From Cyanobium sp. CZS25K (GTDB lineage Bacteria > Cyanobacteriota > Cyanobacteriia > PCC-6307 > Cyanobiaceae), in NCBI GenBank assembly GCA_030373325.1, contig JAUCZB010000007.1, positions 62,001 through 126,000 of the forward strand: a DNA stretch of 64,000 nucleotides. The letters are read 5' to 3'. Below are positions 45,798 through 54,085 of this stretch, piece by piece. The translations under genes were made by a program, and so were the position numbers. Numbering within the stretch: position 1 is the stretch's first letter; each line of letters starts with the position of its first letter. The notes beneath the pieces were generated by a model that ran no database searches, was not told the DNA's origin, and saw nothing but the letters and a program-made list of their open reading frames with translations.

Positions 45798-48700
45798 ACA
45801 CAGCGAACTCGCTGGCCAGCCGCGTCGCCCGGCTCAGGACTCTCCGCGCCGAAAGCACAACTCACGGTATCCCAACTGCCAGGCCCCTGCCCGGTGAGTG
45901 GCCACGGGGCTGCCAGGCGTTTGCCGCCTCCTACGCACAGGCGCGACTGTGGTTTCTGCAGCAACTGGAGCCAGGCCTCACCGCTTACCACCTGCCGCTG
46001 CTGTGGCGGCTGCAGGGGGAGCTGGATGTGCGGGCTCTTGAGCAGGCGCTGGCTGCGCTGATCGAGCGGCATCCCACCCTGCGCACCGCCTTCCAACTGC
46101 AGGGGAACGAAGTTCTGCAGATCATCCACCCTCCAGGTGACGTGACTCTGCTGGTTGAACCCCTCGGTGATCGCGATACCGACCAGGTGATTGAGGGGTG
46201 GCTGGAGCAGGAACGCAGTACGCCCTTCGATCTGGCCTCAGGAGTGCTGCTGCGGTCCCGTCTGCTCCGGGTTGCTCCCGAGAAGCATCTGCTGCTGATC
46301 AACCACCACCACATCGCCTCCGATGGCTGGTCGCGTTCGGTTCTGGCTCGCGATCTGGTGGAGCTGTACAACGCCCTCCATTCCAGACGCCCTCCTCAGC
46401 TCCCACCGCTCACTGTTCACTACCAGGACTTCGCCGCCTGGCAGCAGCAACGGCTCGGCGGCCCACGCCTGCAGGAACTGAAGGAGTACTGGATCTCGCA
46501 GCTCAGAGAGCTCGATCCCCTCGTGCTGCCCAGCGATCAACCCAGACCGGCCGTACCCTCCCACAGGGGCGGCAGAGTCACCTTCCAGATCGAGGCCGAG
46601 ATTCTGGAGCCCTTCGAGGAGCTGTGCCGGAAGGGGGGAGCGACATTGCAGATGGGGCTGCTGGCGGCAGTGGCGCTGTTGCTGCATCGTTACAGCCGTC
46701 AGAATGATTTTGCGATCGGAGTACCGATCTGGAGCCGCAATAATCCCGCCCTTGAATCGCTGATCGGATTCTTCATCAACACATTACCGATCCGCACGCA
46801 GTTTGAGGCGGAGCAGTCTTTTCGGCAGCTCTTGGCTCAGATCAAAGACACGTCTCTTGCCGCTTACGACCGCCAGGAGCTCCCATTTGAACAGATCGTC
46901 CAGGCCCTCATGATGGAACGCGATACAAGTCGCAACCCCTTCTATCAGGTGATGCTCCAGCTGACGGAAATATCTTATCCTTCTCTCGAGAATCTTGACG
47001 GACTTAAAGCAGAATTAATCACTGCAAGCACTTCCTCGCTATTTGATCTTGCCTTCTCATTTCACCGTATTGCAAGACAGGGACTACGCGGTTTCATCAT
47101 CTATGCGTCCGATCTATTCAGCGTTGATCGCATCGACCGACTCGCCGCACACCTGTTGGTTTTGCTCAAATCCATCGTCAAGTCGCCTGATGCGAGAATT
47201 GCATCTCACTCTTTGCTTACTGACTCTGAAGAGGAGCAGATCGTAAACTGGAGTGCTGCCGTCTCAGCACCAGATGGAGGCGAAAGAAATAGCAATCAGT
47301 CGATCGACGATCATGATCTCCGCGCTGGCAAGACATCATCTACACAGCAGAGTGCGGTTACCAAAAAAATTGAAGACTTAGCCCACCTATACCCCGACAA
47401 CACCGCCCTATCGGATGGAGTCAGGCGATTGAGCTACAAGAAGTTACTGGAGCTTACTGACACCCTATCGAGGCACATTGCAACTCTTTGCACCCCATCT
47501 GATTATGTCGTCATCCTGCTGGCGGATCCAAGACTGGAGGCGATACTCTGCATGGTCTCATGCTTATTTGCCTGCAAGGCGTTTGTGGTTATCGATTCAA
47601 GGCTACCCGTCAATCGAATCAGAAATATTCTCAGTGAAATCGGCCATGCCCCAATTATATCGACAAAGGCATTGCACTCCTCAACGGTCCGTAAGGATCT
47701 GACCGAGAGGACAACACTCTATTTATCACTCTCAGAAGACTCAGAGCTGCGGATTGAAACGGAGACACTGGGTGAAGCCTATGGCCAGACAAACAGCCTT
47801 GTAGACAACAGCCTTGTAGACAACAGCATTGCGTACATTATTTTCACATCAGGCTCTACAGGCAAGCCCAAAGGCGTGCTCATTGATCGAACCGCACTCG
47901 ACACGTTCTCGAACTGGGCGACTCACGAATTCAACATCACCAGCGTCGATCGGGTACTGCAATTTTCTTCGCTAACTTTTGACGCCTGCATCGAGGAGAT
48001 CTTTCCTGCACTTTCAGCTGGTGCGGCAATCGTCTGCTGCAACGAAGAAGCAACTGGCAGCACGAAAGGATTTCTCAATTTCCTAGAAGAATATAAGATT
48101 ACAGTCGCGAGCCTTCCGACAGCTTTTTGGGCAGGGCTAGTTCGCGAATGTGCCCAGAGCAATTTCATTATTCCCCACGACCTAAGGCTCTTGATCGTTG
48201 GTGGAGAGGCGATGCATTTGCATCATTTACGACTCTGGGAGCCTTTACAGGCAAATCATACACGCCTCTTGAATACCTACGGCCCAACAGAAACCACTGT
48301 TGAAGTTGCCTGTCAAGACCTGAGTGATTCTTGGCGATTCCAGAGTAGGGTTCCTTTGGGGAGACCGATTCCTCATGCTCGGGCATGGATCCTTGAACCC
48401 AATGGTCTTCCGTGCCCGATCGGGATCCCCGGTGAGCTGCACATCGGCGGCCCGACTCTGGCGCACGGGTACCTCAACAACCCCGGGCTCACCGCCGACA
48501 GGTTCATCCCCGATCCCTTCTGCGCCGATCCCACCGCCCGCCTCTACAAATCCGGTGATCTGGCGAGCTGGAATCCGGACGGGACGCTGGCCTTCCATGG
48601 CCGCATCGATCAGCAGATCAAGCTGCGCGGCTTCCGCATCGAGCCCGGCGAGATCGAGGCGAACCTGCTGGCCCACCCGGCTGTGGCGCAGGCGGTGGTG

Positions 48701-50014
48701 GTGCTGCGCAGCGACGACCCGTCCAATCCGCGCCTGATCGGTTACTGGGTCCGTGAGGCTAGATCCATGGCGTCAGCGGAGGGGCTGCGGGGCTTCCTGG
48801 CCGAACGACTGCCCGACTTCATGGTGCCCGCAGCGCTGGTGGAACTGGAGGCGCTGCCCCTCACCAGCAACGGCAAGGTGGATCGCCGGGCGCTGCCGGC
48901 GCCGTCCTTCGCCGGCGATCGGGAGCGTCGTGTGGAGCCGACGACCGAGCTGGAGCGCAGGCTGCACGGGATCTGGGCCGAGGTGCTGGGGCACGGGGAG
49001 TTCGGGATCGAGGCGAATTTCTTCGAGCTGGGGGGGCATTCCCTCAGCGCCGCCAGCCTCTCGGCACGGATCGAGCAGAAGCTGGGCCGCCGGCTGCCCA
49101 TCTCCGTTCTCTTCCAGGCGCCGACGATTTTGCAGCTGGCACGCTGGCTCGAGAACGAGGGGCTCCCTGCAGGAAACGGATTCCGCTCCCTGGTGACCCT
49201 GCAGAGCGGAGGAGAGGACCCACCCCTGTTCGTCGTCCATGGGGGTCAGGGAACGGTATACATCCACCTCCACCTCGCCCGCTGCCTCGCCCCGGACCGC
49301 CCAGTCTACGGCCTGCAGGCCGTGGGGTTCGATGGCAGCGAACCCCGTCACTCCAGCGTGGAGGAAATGGCGGCCCACTACGCGGACGAGATCCTCCGGT
49401 TCCAGCCGCGGGGGCCATATCACCTCCTGGGCTATTCCGGTGGTGGGTGGTACGCCTGGGCGGTCGCGGCCGAGCTCCGGCGCCGCGGCGGCAGCCTCGG
49501 ACTCGTCGGGATGGTGGACACCGGGGGCACCGCCGATCTGCATCGGCGCCTCCGCCTGCAGCAGTTGCTCCTCCGGAAGGTGCACGGGCTGCCGGTGCGG
49601 GCCCGCCGGTGGATCCTCAGTGGGTCCGGCGACTGGAGAACCGTCCTCAGGAAGAAGTGGAGCGCTCTGCGGTTCATCGGCTGGACCCTGCTCCGCCCGC
49701 GGGGGCAGAAGGCTCCCCAGGTGGCGGACCCCGACGCCTTGCCCCGTCCCACCCAGCCCCTGCGGGGCGATTACTTCATTCAGCTCCACACCTACTACCG
49801 CCCGCCCCGTCTGCCGGTGCGCACCGACATCTTCGCGGCGGTCTCGTCAGGGAACAGCCATCGCCGCCTGTGGAACTTCTATTCACGGGGCAGGGCCCAT
49901 TTTCACCCATGCCTCGATCAACACACGGATTTCTTCCGTGCCGAGCAGATGCCGGATGTAGCCGAGGCACTGACCACGGTCCTCCGCCAAATTGAGGCGC
50001 CAATCTCATCCTGA
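45794..50014 (+). CDS. Single-module non-ribosomal peptide synthetase C-A-T-TE
   Basis: This cytosolic megasynthase has 1406 residues. The condensation domain spans about 45-480, with the active motif HHIASDG at 172-178. The adenylation domain spans about 540-1010, with IIFTSGSTGKPKG from 682, NTYGPTETTV, YKSGDLASWNPDG near 917 and KLRGFRIEPGEIE. The carrier domain has LGGHSLSA (Ser1083). The C-terminal thioesterase has GYSGGG (Ser1215). All core motifs look intact. Hand alignment of the specificity pocket gives D-A-E-S-I-G-T-V-E-K, whose glutamate suggests a basic amino acid. The region 46.69-48.40 kb is clearly AT-richer than both ends. The ATG overlaps the previous gene's stop. Confidence 0.95.
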   Translation: MNTANSLASRVARLRTLRAESTTHGIPTARPLPGEWPRGCQAFAASYAQARLWFLQQLEPGLTAYHLPLLWRLQGELDVRALEQALAALIERHPTLRTAFQLQGNEVLQIIHPPGDVTLLVEPLGDRDTDQVIEGWLEQERSTPFDLASGVLLRSRLLRVAPEKHLLLINHHHIASDGWSRSVLARDLVELYNALHSRRPPQLPPLTVHYQDFAAWQQQRLGGPRLQELKEYWISQLRELDPLVLPSDQPRPAVPSHRGGRVTFQIEAEILEPFEELCRKGGATLQMGLLAAVALLLHRYSRQNDFAIGVPIWSRNNPALESLIGFFINTLPIRTQFEAEQSFRQLLAQIKDTSLAAYDRQELPFEQIVQALMMERDTSRNPFYQVMLQLTEISYPSLENLDGLKAELITASTSSLFDLAFSFHRIARQGLRGFIIYASDLFSVDRIDRLAAHLLVLLKSIVKSPDARIASHSLLTDSEEEQIVNWSAAVSAPDGGERNSNQSIDDHDLRAGKTSSTQQSAVTKKIEDLAHLYPDNTALSDGVRRLSYKKLLELTDTLSRHIATLCTPSDYVVILLADPRLEAILCMVSCLFACKAFVVIDSRLPVNRIRNILSEIGHAPIISTKALHSSTVRKDLTERTTLYLSLSEDSELRIETETLGEAYGQTNSLVDNSLVDNSIAYIIFTSGSTGKPKGVLIDRTALDTFSNWATHEFNITSVDRVLQFSSLTFDACIEEIFPALSAGAAIVCCNEEATGSTKGFLNFLEEYKITVASLPTAFWAGLVRECAQSNFIIPHDLRLLIVGGEAMHLHHLRLWEPLQANHTRLLNTYGPTETTVEVACQDLSDSWRFQSRVPLGRPIPHARAWILEPNGLPCPIGIPGELHIGGPTLAHGYLNNPGLTADRFIPDPFCADPTARLYKSGDLASWNPDGTLAFHGRIDQQIKLRGFRIEPGEIEANLLAHPAVAQAVVVLRSDDPSNPRLIGYWVREARSMASAEGLRGFLAERLPDFMVPAALVELEALPLTSNGKVDRRALPAPSFAGDRERRVEPTTELERRLHGIWAEVLGHGEFGIEANFFELGGHSLSAASLSARIEQKLGRRLPISVLFQAPTILQLARWLENEGLPAGNGFRSLVTLQSGGEDPPLFVVHGGQGTVYIHLHLARCLAPDRPVYGLQAVGFDGSEPRHSSVEEMAAHYADEILRFQPRGPYHLLGYSGGGWYAWAVAAELRRRGGSLGLVGMVDTGGTADLHRRLRLQQLLLRKVHGLPVRARRWILSGSGDWRTVLRKKWSALRFIGWTLLRPRGQKAPQVADPDALPRPTQPLRGDYFIQLHTYYRPPRLPVRTDIFAAVSSGNSHRRLWNFYSRGRAHFHPCLDQHTDFFRAEQMPDVAEALTTVLRQIEAPISS
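47792..47830 (+). repeat. 15-bp in-frame tandem duplication in the adenylation domain
   Basis: AACAGCCTTGTAGAC occurs twice in a row and starts a third, partial copy. It encodes NSLVD-NSLVD-NSIAY just ahead of the ATP-binding motif. The copies are identical, so the duplication looks recent. Confidence 0.85.
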
Positions 50015-50127
50015 TCCTCCCTCCATCACCTCCACCCAGCCAGTCGCCCGGCCTCGTCCCGCAAAGATGTGGCAGACCTGCGGCGGTCGCCCCCATCATC
50101 ACCATCGTCGCTGCCGTTGCCACAGCG

Positions 50128-50793
50128 TTGACGAACGACGGACCGTCCCGCCTCAGCGAACTCCACGAAGACCGCAAGCAGAGCCGCGAGGTGCCGCGCC
50201 GGGAAGCTGAGCACCTGCCGGCTGGCGATCCGGCCAGCAACAGCCTCGGCTGGCACTCGTTGGCCGGCAGCTTCGACTCCAGGCCCTGCACCCTCAATCG
50301 GGAGAACCTGGAACGCTCCGGAGGCGACCGGTATGGCCAGGACTGTCCCCGGGCGGCAGCCGCTGATTTTGCCGCACCCGGAAGCTGCCCCTTCGAGGAT
50401 CCCGTGGCATCCGCCACTCCCGCCGAAGGGCCCCGGGCCCACCTCAGGGATCCGGAGGTCTGGCCGCCAGCCACGGGCACCGCCGCCGTCCATGTTCCCA
50501 GGACGCCCGCCCTGCGCAGCCATCCAGCTCGGCCGGCCCTCTTCCTCTTCAAAGCAGAGCCGATCGCCGGCCCCACCGCCACCAGCGGGGGGCAGGACGC
50601 GGATGCGAGCCCCCTGAACCTGAAGCGTCCGGCCTTCCTCTGCGAACGGCTGCTGGAACTGCCGGTTCAGGGGCTTGAGCCCAATCCCTTCCTGCCGCTG
50701 GCGGAAACCCCGGACAGCCGACTCGATCCGGGTCGCTTCAGCCGCTGGTGGCAACAGGCCGAGCCGGCGCAGGGCCGCTGCACCGAAGGCTGA
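50128..50793 (+). CDS. Hypothetical ORF coupled to the phosphopantetheinyl transferase gene
   Basis: This + strand frame is open for 221 codons from a TTG at 50128, with GC-rich third positions. It stops in TGATG, which also starts the next gene. The last 60 residues (PAFLCERLLELPVQGLEPN, RLDPGRFSRWWQQAEP) look like ordinary protein. The first half is less convincing and the start is uncertain; an in-frame GTG about 20 codons in is possible. I recognise no domain. A competing minus-strand frame has weaker codon bias. It may be a real small gene or the remains of one. Confidence 0.4.
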   Translation: MTNDGPSRLSELHEDRKQSREVPRREAEHLPAGDPASNSLGWHSLAGSFDSRPCTLNRENLERSGGDRYGQDCPRAAAADFAAPGSCPFEDPVASATPAEGPRAHLRDPEVWPPATGTAAVHVPRTPALRSHPARPALFLFKAEPIAGPTATSGGQDADASPLNLKRPAFLCERLLELPVQGLEPNPFLPLAETPDSRLDPGRFSRWWQQAEPAQGRCTEG

Positions 50794-51497
50794 TGGGTCT
50801 GCGTCCCGAGCACTGGCCGGCGCCGAACGGCCGCAGTTTGCCCCTCCCACCGGGGCCGTCCATGACGCCCGAGGCTCCCCCCTTCCTGCTCCTGATCGAC
50901 AGGAGGGATCCCAAGGCCCGCTGCATGCTCACGCGGTTGAGGGAGCTGCTGGACGCCGGGGAAGCCCGGCGCCTGCAGCAACTGCGGCTGCAGGGGGATC
51001 GGGAACGGTTTCTGCTGGGCCGCGGCGTTCTACGGCTGATGCTGGCCGGCTGGCTGCGGGCCGACCCCGCCGCCCTGGTGCTGGGGGTGGGCCCACGGGG
51101 CAAACCGAGGCTGACGGGCCAGGAGGTCGCAGGAGCGGCAGCGGTGGAGCCCCCTCCCCGCTTCAACGTGTCCCATTCCGGCGATCTGATCCTGCTGGGT
51201 TTCCACTCCCGGCGGGAGGTGGGGGTGGACATCGAGGAGCTCCGACCTGTCCCGGAGTGGAAGGGGATCGCCCATCGCTGCCTTCCGCCGGCCCGCCGCC
51301 AGGCTATCGGGGCCCTGCCGGCCGCGCGTCGTGACGGGGCGTTCCTGGAGGAATGGTGCCGGCTCGAGGCCGTGCTGAAGGCGAAAGGACTGGGGGTCTT
51401 CGGTCTCGCCCCGGAGGGGGGGACGGCAACGCCGGAGGCCGATGTCTGGCCCGTGGCCCTCCCGGCGGGCTACGTGGGCGCCGCCGCCCTGATCTGA
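50793..51497 (+). CDS. 4'-phosphopantetheinyl transferase, Sfp/HetI type
   Basis: This 234-residue enzyme moves phosphopantetheine from CoA to carrier-protein serines. Visible motifs are PRFNVSHSGDLILLGFHSRR, the magnesium site VGVDIEELRPVPEW and FLEEWCRLEAVLKAKGLGV, a W-x3-EA-x-KAKG variant. An Sfp-type enzyme next to a peptide synthetase would activate both of its carrier domains, although picocyanobacteria also keep one for fatty-acid synthesis. The ATG at 50793 overlaps the upstream ORF stop; an ATG at 50862 (MTPEAPPFLLL) is an alternative. Confidence 0.9.
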   Translation: MGLRPEHWPAPNGRSLPLPPGPSMTPEAPPFLLLIDRRDPKARCMLTRLRELLDAGEARRLQQLRLQGDRERFLLGRGVLRLMLAGWLRADPAALVLGVGPRGKPRLTGQEVAGAAAVEPPPRFNVSHSGDLILLGFHSRREVGVDIEELRPVPEWKGIAHRCLPPARRQAIGALPAARRDGAFLEEWCRLEAVLKAKGLGVFGLAPEGGTATPEADVWPVALPAGYVGAAALI

Positions 51498-51532
51498 CTC
51501 CACGGCAGGAGCCTCCGGCCTGACCGGCGCCC

Positions 51533-52141
51533 TCAGAATTCACCGGGAAGTGCCTCCCGTGGGTCGTCGAGGTCCTCGGGGGTGAGGGGCAGACCCAGCA
51601 GCCGCTTCTCGGCCCGCCGGATCGCCCGCGGGTCGCTGAGCAGGTCGGGCTCCTCCAGCAGGGGCAGCATGGGCGGGCGGAACGCCGCAGCGGTGCGGGG
51701 TGGCGGCTCCCAGACGAAGGCGCTGCCGGGGGCCCGCTGGCGGCAGAGCGCCTCCGCCTGGCGCCGCAGGGCCAGCCGCACCCGTCCCCGATCCTGGGCC
51801 TGGAAGAACTCCTGCCGCGGGGCCAGCCCGAAGCTTGTCGGGTGCGGGCCGTTGCCACCCCGGAGGCGGGCGGCGTCAGGAAGCCAGCGGGGCCGGCAGA
51901 CGCCGGGTCGGCTGGTGTCGGTCTCGATCCAGATGTGCAGGCCTTCCCCGCCGGGCCGGCTCACCACGGCCAGCCCATCGTTGGGCTGGTGCCGCGGCAG
52001 GGGGTACACCCGGCCGCTGGGGCGCTGATCGGCGGGCACGCAGCCGACGAGCAGGACCGTCAGCAGCGGAACTGCCAGCGGCGACACCCCCAGCGGGGGC
52101 CTTCCCCGCGGACCGCGGGCTGGCAGGCACAAAGGCGGCAC
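51533..52141 (-). CDS. Putative lipoprotein of unknown function
   Basis: The frame encodes a lipoprotein signal, PLAVPLLTVLLVGCVPADQ, with the lipobox LVGC. A globular part follows with HIWIETDTSRPGVCRPRWLP, APRQEFFQAQDRGRVRLALR and EKRLLGLPLTPEDLDDPREA. I know of no named domain. The start is uncertain: GTG at 52141 gives an Arg-containing n-region ahead of the hydrophobic core and is used here. TTG at 52132, GTG at 52087 and an ATG at 52222 are also open. It diverges from the thioredoxin-like gene. Confidence 0.6.
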   Translation of the reverse strand: MPPLCLPARGPRGRPPLGVSPLAVPLLTVLLVGCVPADQRPSGRVYPLPRHQPNDGLAVVSRPGGEGLHIWIETDTSRPGVCRPRWLPDAARLRGGNGPHPTSFGLAPRQEFFQAQDRGRVRLALRRQAEALCRQRAPGSAFVWEPPPRTAAAFRPPMLPLLEEPDLLSDPRAIRRAEKRLLGLPLTPEDLDDPREALPGEF

Positions 52142-52220
52142 GGCGGAGACAGCGCGGTGGCGGCGATGATCCTTACCTGGCTTCCCCCATCCGCTCTGCA
52201 ACAAGGACAGCAGCAGATCC

Positions 52221-52805
52221 ATGGTCCTCACCGCCTCGACGATGCTGCCCCTGGGCACGCCACTGCCGGTCGCCGCGATGCAGGGTGGGCTGCGGCCGGT
52301 GACAGGAGGCACGCTCGAGGCCGCCGCCCTGGAGGGAAGGCCGGTGCTGGTGCTGTTCCTCTGCCCCCACTGCCCCTTCGTGAAGCATGTGGAGGCGGAA
52401 CTCACCCGGCTGCAGGACGACCTGACGGGACGGGTGGCCCTGATCGGCATCTGCAGCAACAGCACCACCACCCATCCCCAGGACGGCCCCGAAGGAATGG
52501 CGGCCCAGGCCCTGTCCTGCCGCTGGACCTTCCCCTACCTCCAGGACCCTGACCAGAGCGTGGCCCAGGCCTTCCGGGCGGCCTGCACCCCCGACGTCTT
52601 CCTCTTCGACGCGGCACACCGACTCGCCTACCGGGGCCAGTTCGATGACAGCCGTCCCGGCGGCGGCGCCTGCGATGGCCGCGATCTGCGCGCGGCCCTG
52701 GCGGCCCTGCTGGAGGGGCGGCCGTTGCCGGAACCGCAGCGGCCGGCGATCGGCTGCAACATCAAGTGGCGTGCCGGCGCCGAGCCTCCCTGGTTCGGCG
52801 GCTGA
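52221..52805 (+). CDS. Thioredoxin-fold peroxiredoxin/redoxin-like protein
   Basis: The 194-residue protein has a thioredoxin fold with the active-site CPHCPFVKHVEAEL after a beta strand (VLVLFLCPHC), an AhpC/TSA-like layout, and TPDVFLFDAAHRLAYRGQFD in the second half. The CPHC motif resembles DsbA-type pairs, but no signal peptide is present, so it probably acts in the cytosol. The C-terminal part has a lone cysteine in AIGCNIKW. The function beyond thiol-disulfide exchange is open. Confidence 0.82.
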   Translation: MVLTASTMLPLGTPLPVAAMQGGLRPVTGGTLEAAALEGRPVLVLFLCPHCPFVKHVEAELTRLQDDLTGRVALIGICSNSTTTHPQDGPEGMAAQALSCRWTFPYLQDPDQSVAQAFRAACTPDVFLFDAAHRLAYRGQFDDSRPGGGACDGRDLRAALAALLEGRPLPEPQRPAIGCNIKWRAGAEPPWFGG

Positions 52806-52858
52806 ACCGGGTGCGGGCCATGGGCACCGGTCCGATCCGCAGGCTTAATGTTGCCGCC

Positions 52859-54061
52859 ATGCATGTGCCCCCCTTCAGTCTCAGCGAGCAACTGCACCAG
52901 CTCGGAGACGCGCTCGATCACGCGGTTCTGGACGTCCTGCGCAGCGGCCAGTACATCGGGGGGACCACCATCAGCGGCTTCGAGGCCGCCTTCGCCGCCA
53001 CCTGTGGCGTCCCCCATGCCATCGGCTGCAACAGCGGCACCGATGCCCTCGTGCTGGCCCTGCGGGCCCTGGGAATCGGCGCCGGCGACGAGGTGATCAC
53101 CAGTTCGTTCAGTTTCTTCGCCACCGCCGAAGCCATCAGCGCCGTGGGGGCCACGCCGGTGTTCGTGGACGTGGACCCGGACACCTACCTGATCGATCCC
53201 GAGGCCATCGAGGCCGCCATCACCCCCGCCACCCGCGCCCTGATGCCGGTGCACCTGTTCGGCCGGCCGGTGGACATGGAGCGGCTCATGGCGATCGCGG
53301 CCGCCCATGATCTGCGGGTGATCGAGGACTGTGCCCAGGCCAGCGGCGCCAGCTGGGCCGGGCGGCCGGTGGGCGGCTGGGGTGACGCCGGCTGCTTCAG
53401 CTTCTTCCCCACCAAGAACCTCGGGGCCGCCGGCGACGGCGGCATGGTGGTCTGCCGCGACCCGGAGCTGGCCCAGCGGATCCGGGAACTGGCGGTGCAC
53501 GGCATGCCCCGCCGCTACCTGCACACCGAGCTCGGTTACAACAGCCGCCTCGATGCCATGCAGGCCGCCGTGCTGATGGTGAAGCTGCCGCACCTGGCCG
53601 GCTGGGTGCAACGGCGGCGGGCCATCGCCGAGCGCTACCAGCGGGAACTGGCGGACCTGCCGGGCCTGGTGCCCGCGGCCCCCGCACCGGACGGCCACAG
53701 CTGGAACCAGTTCGTGGTGCGGGTGCCCCGTTGCCCGGCGGCCACGATCGCCTGCGGCGGCCGCTGCACCCCCGCCGCCGACAGCGCCAGCTACGGGTTG
53801 CCGGAAGCCTGCTGCCGCGACTGGCTCAAGCAGCAGCTGCAGGACGCCGGGGTGACGACGATCATCTACTACCCGATTCCCATCCACCGGCAGCCGGCCT
53901 ACGCCTCCCTGGGCTACGCCCCCGGCAGCCTGCCGATCACCGAGCGGCTCTGCACCGAGGTGCTCAGCCTGCCGATCTTCCCCGAACTCAGCGTCGAGCA
54001 GCAGGACAGCGTCATTGCCGCGGTGCGCCGCCTGGTGGGGAGCGCGGCGGTTGCCGCCTGA
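52859..54061 (+). CDS. DegT/DnrJ/EryC1/StrS aminotransferase
   Basis: This 400-residue PLP enzyme probably aminates a nucleotide keto-sugar. Signatures are GGTTISGFEAAFAATCGVPH, GCNSGTDALVLALRALGIG, VIEDCAQASGASWAGRPVG and the PLP-lysine loop FSFFPTKNLGAAGDGGM. The end has IIYYPIPIHRQPAYASLGY. A stretch near residues 290-320 with four cysteines (IACGGRCTPAADSASYG, PEACCRDW) looks like an insertion relative to relatives. The neighbours are not sugar genes. The ATG at 52859 is used. Confidence 0.9.
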   Translation: MHVPPFSLSEQLHQLGDALDHAVLDVLRSGQYIGGTTISGFEAAFAATCGVPHAIGCNSGTDALVLALRALGIGAGDEVITSSFSFFATAEAISAVGATPVFVDVDPDTYLIDPEAIEAAITPATRALMPVHLFGRPVDMERLMAIAAAHDLRVIEDCAQASGASWAGRPVGGWGDAGCFSFFPTKNLGAAGDGGMVVCRDPELAQRIRELAVHGMPRRYLHTELGYNSRLDAMQAAVLMVKLPHLAGWVQRRRAIAERYQRELADLPGLVPAAPAPDGHSWNQFVVRVPRCPAATIACGGRCTPAADSASYGLPEACCRDWLKQQLQDAGVTTIIYYPIPIHRQPAYASLGYAPGSLPITERLCTEVLSLPIFPELSVEQQDSVIAAVRRLVGSAAVAA

Positions 54062-54085
54062 GGCCAGGCCCGCCACCCCGGCCGC

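Noticed and set aside
50026..50850. Minus-strand frame opposite the ORF before the phosphopantetheinyl transferase
   Set aside because: Third-position GC is lower than in the + strand frame, and it would overlap the transferase start; no domain is seen.
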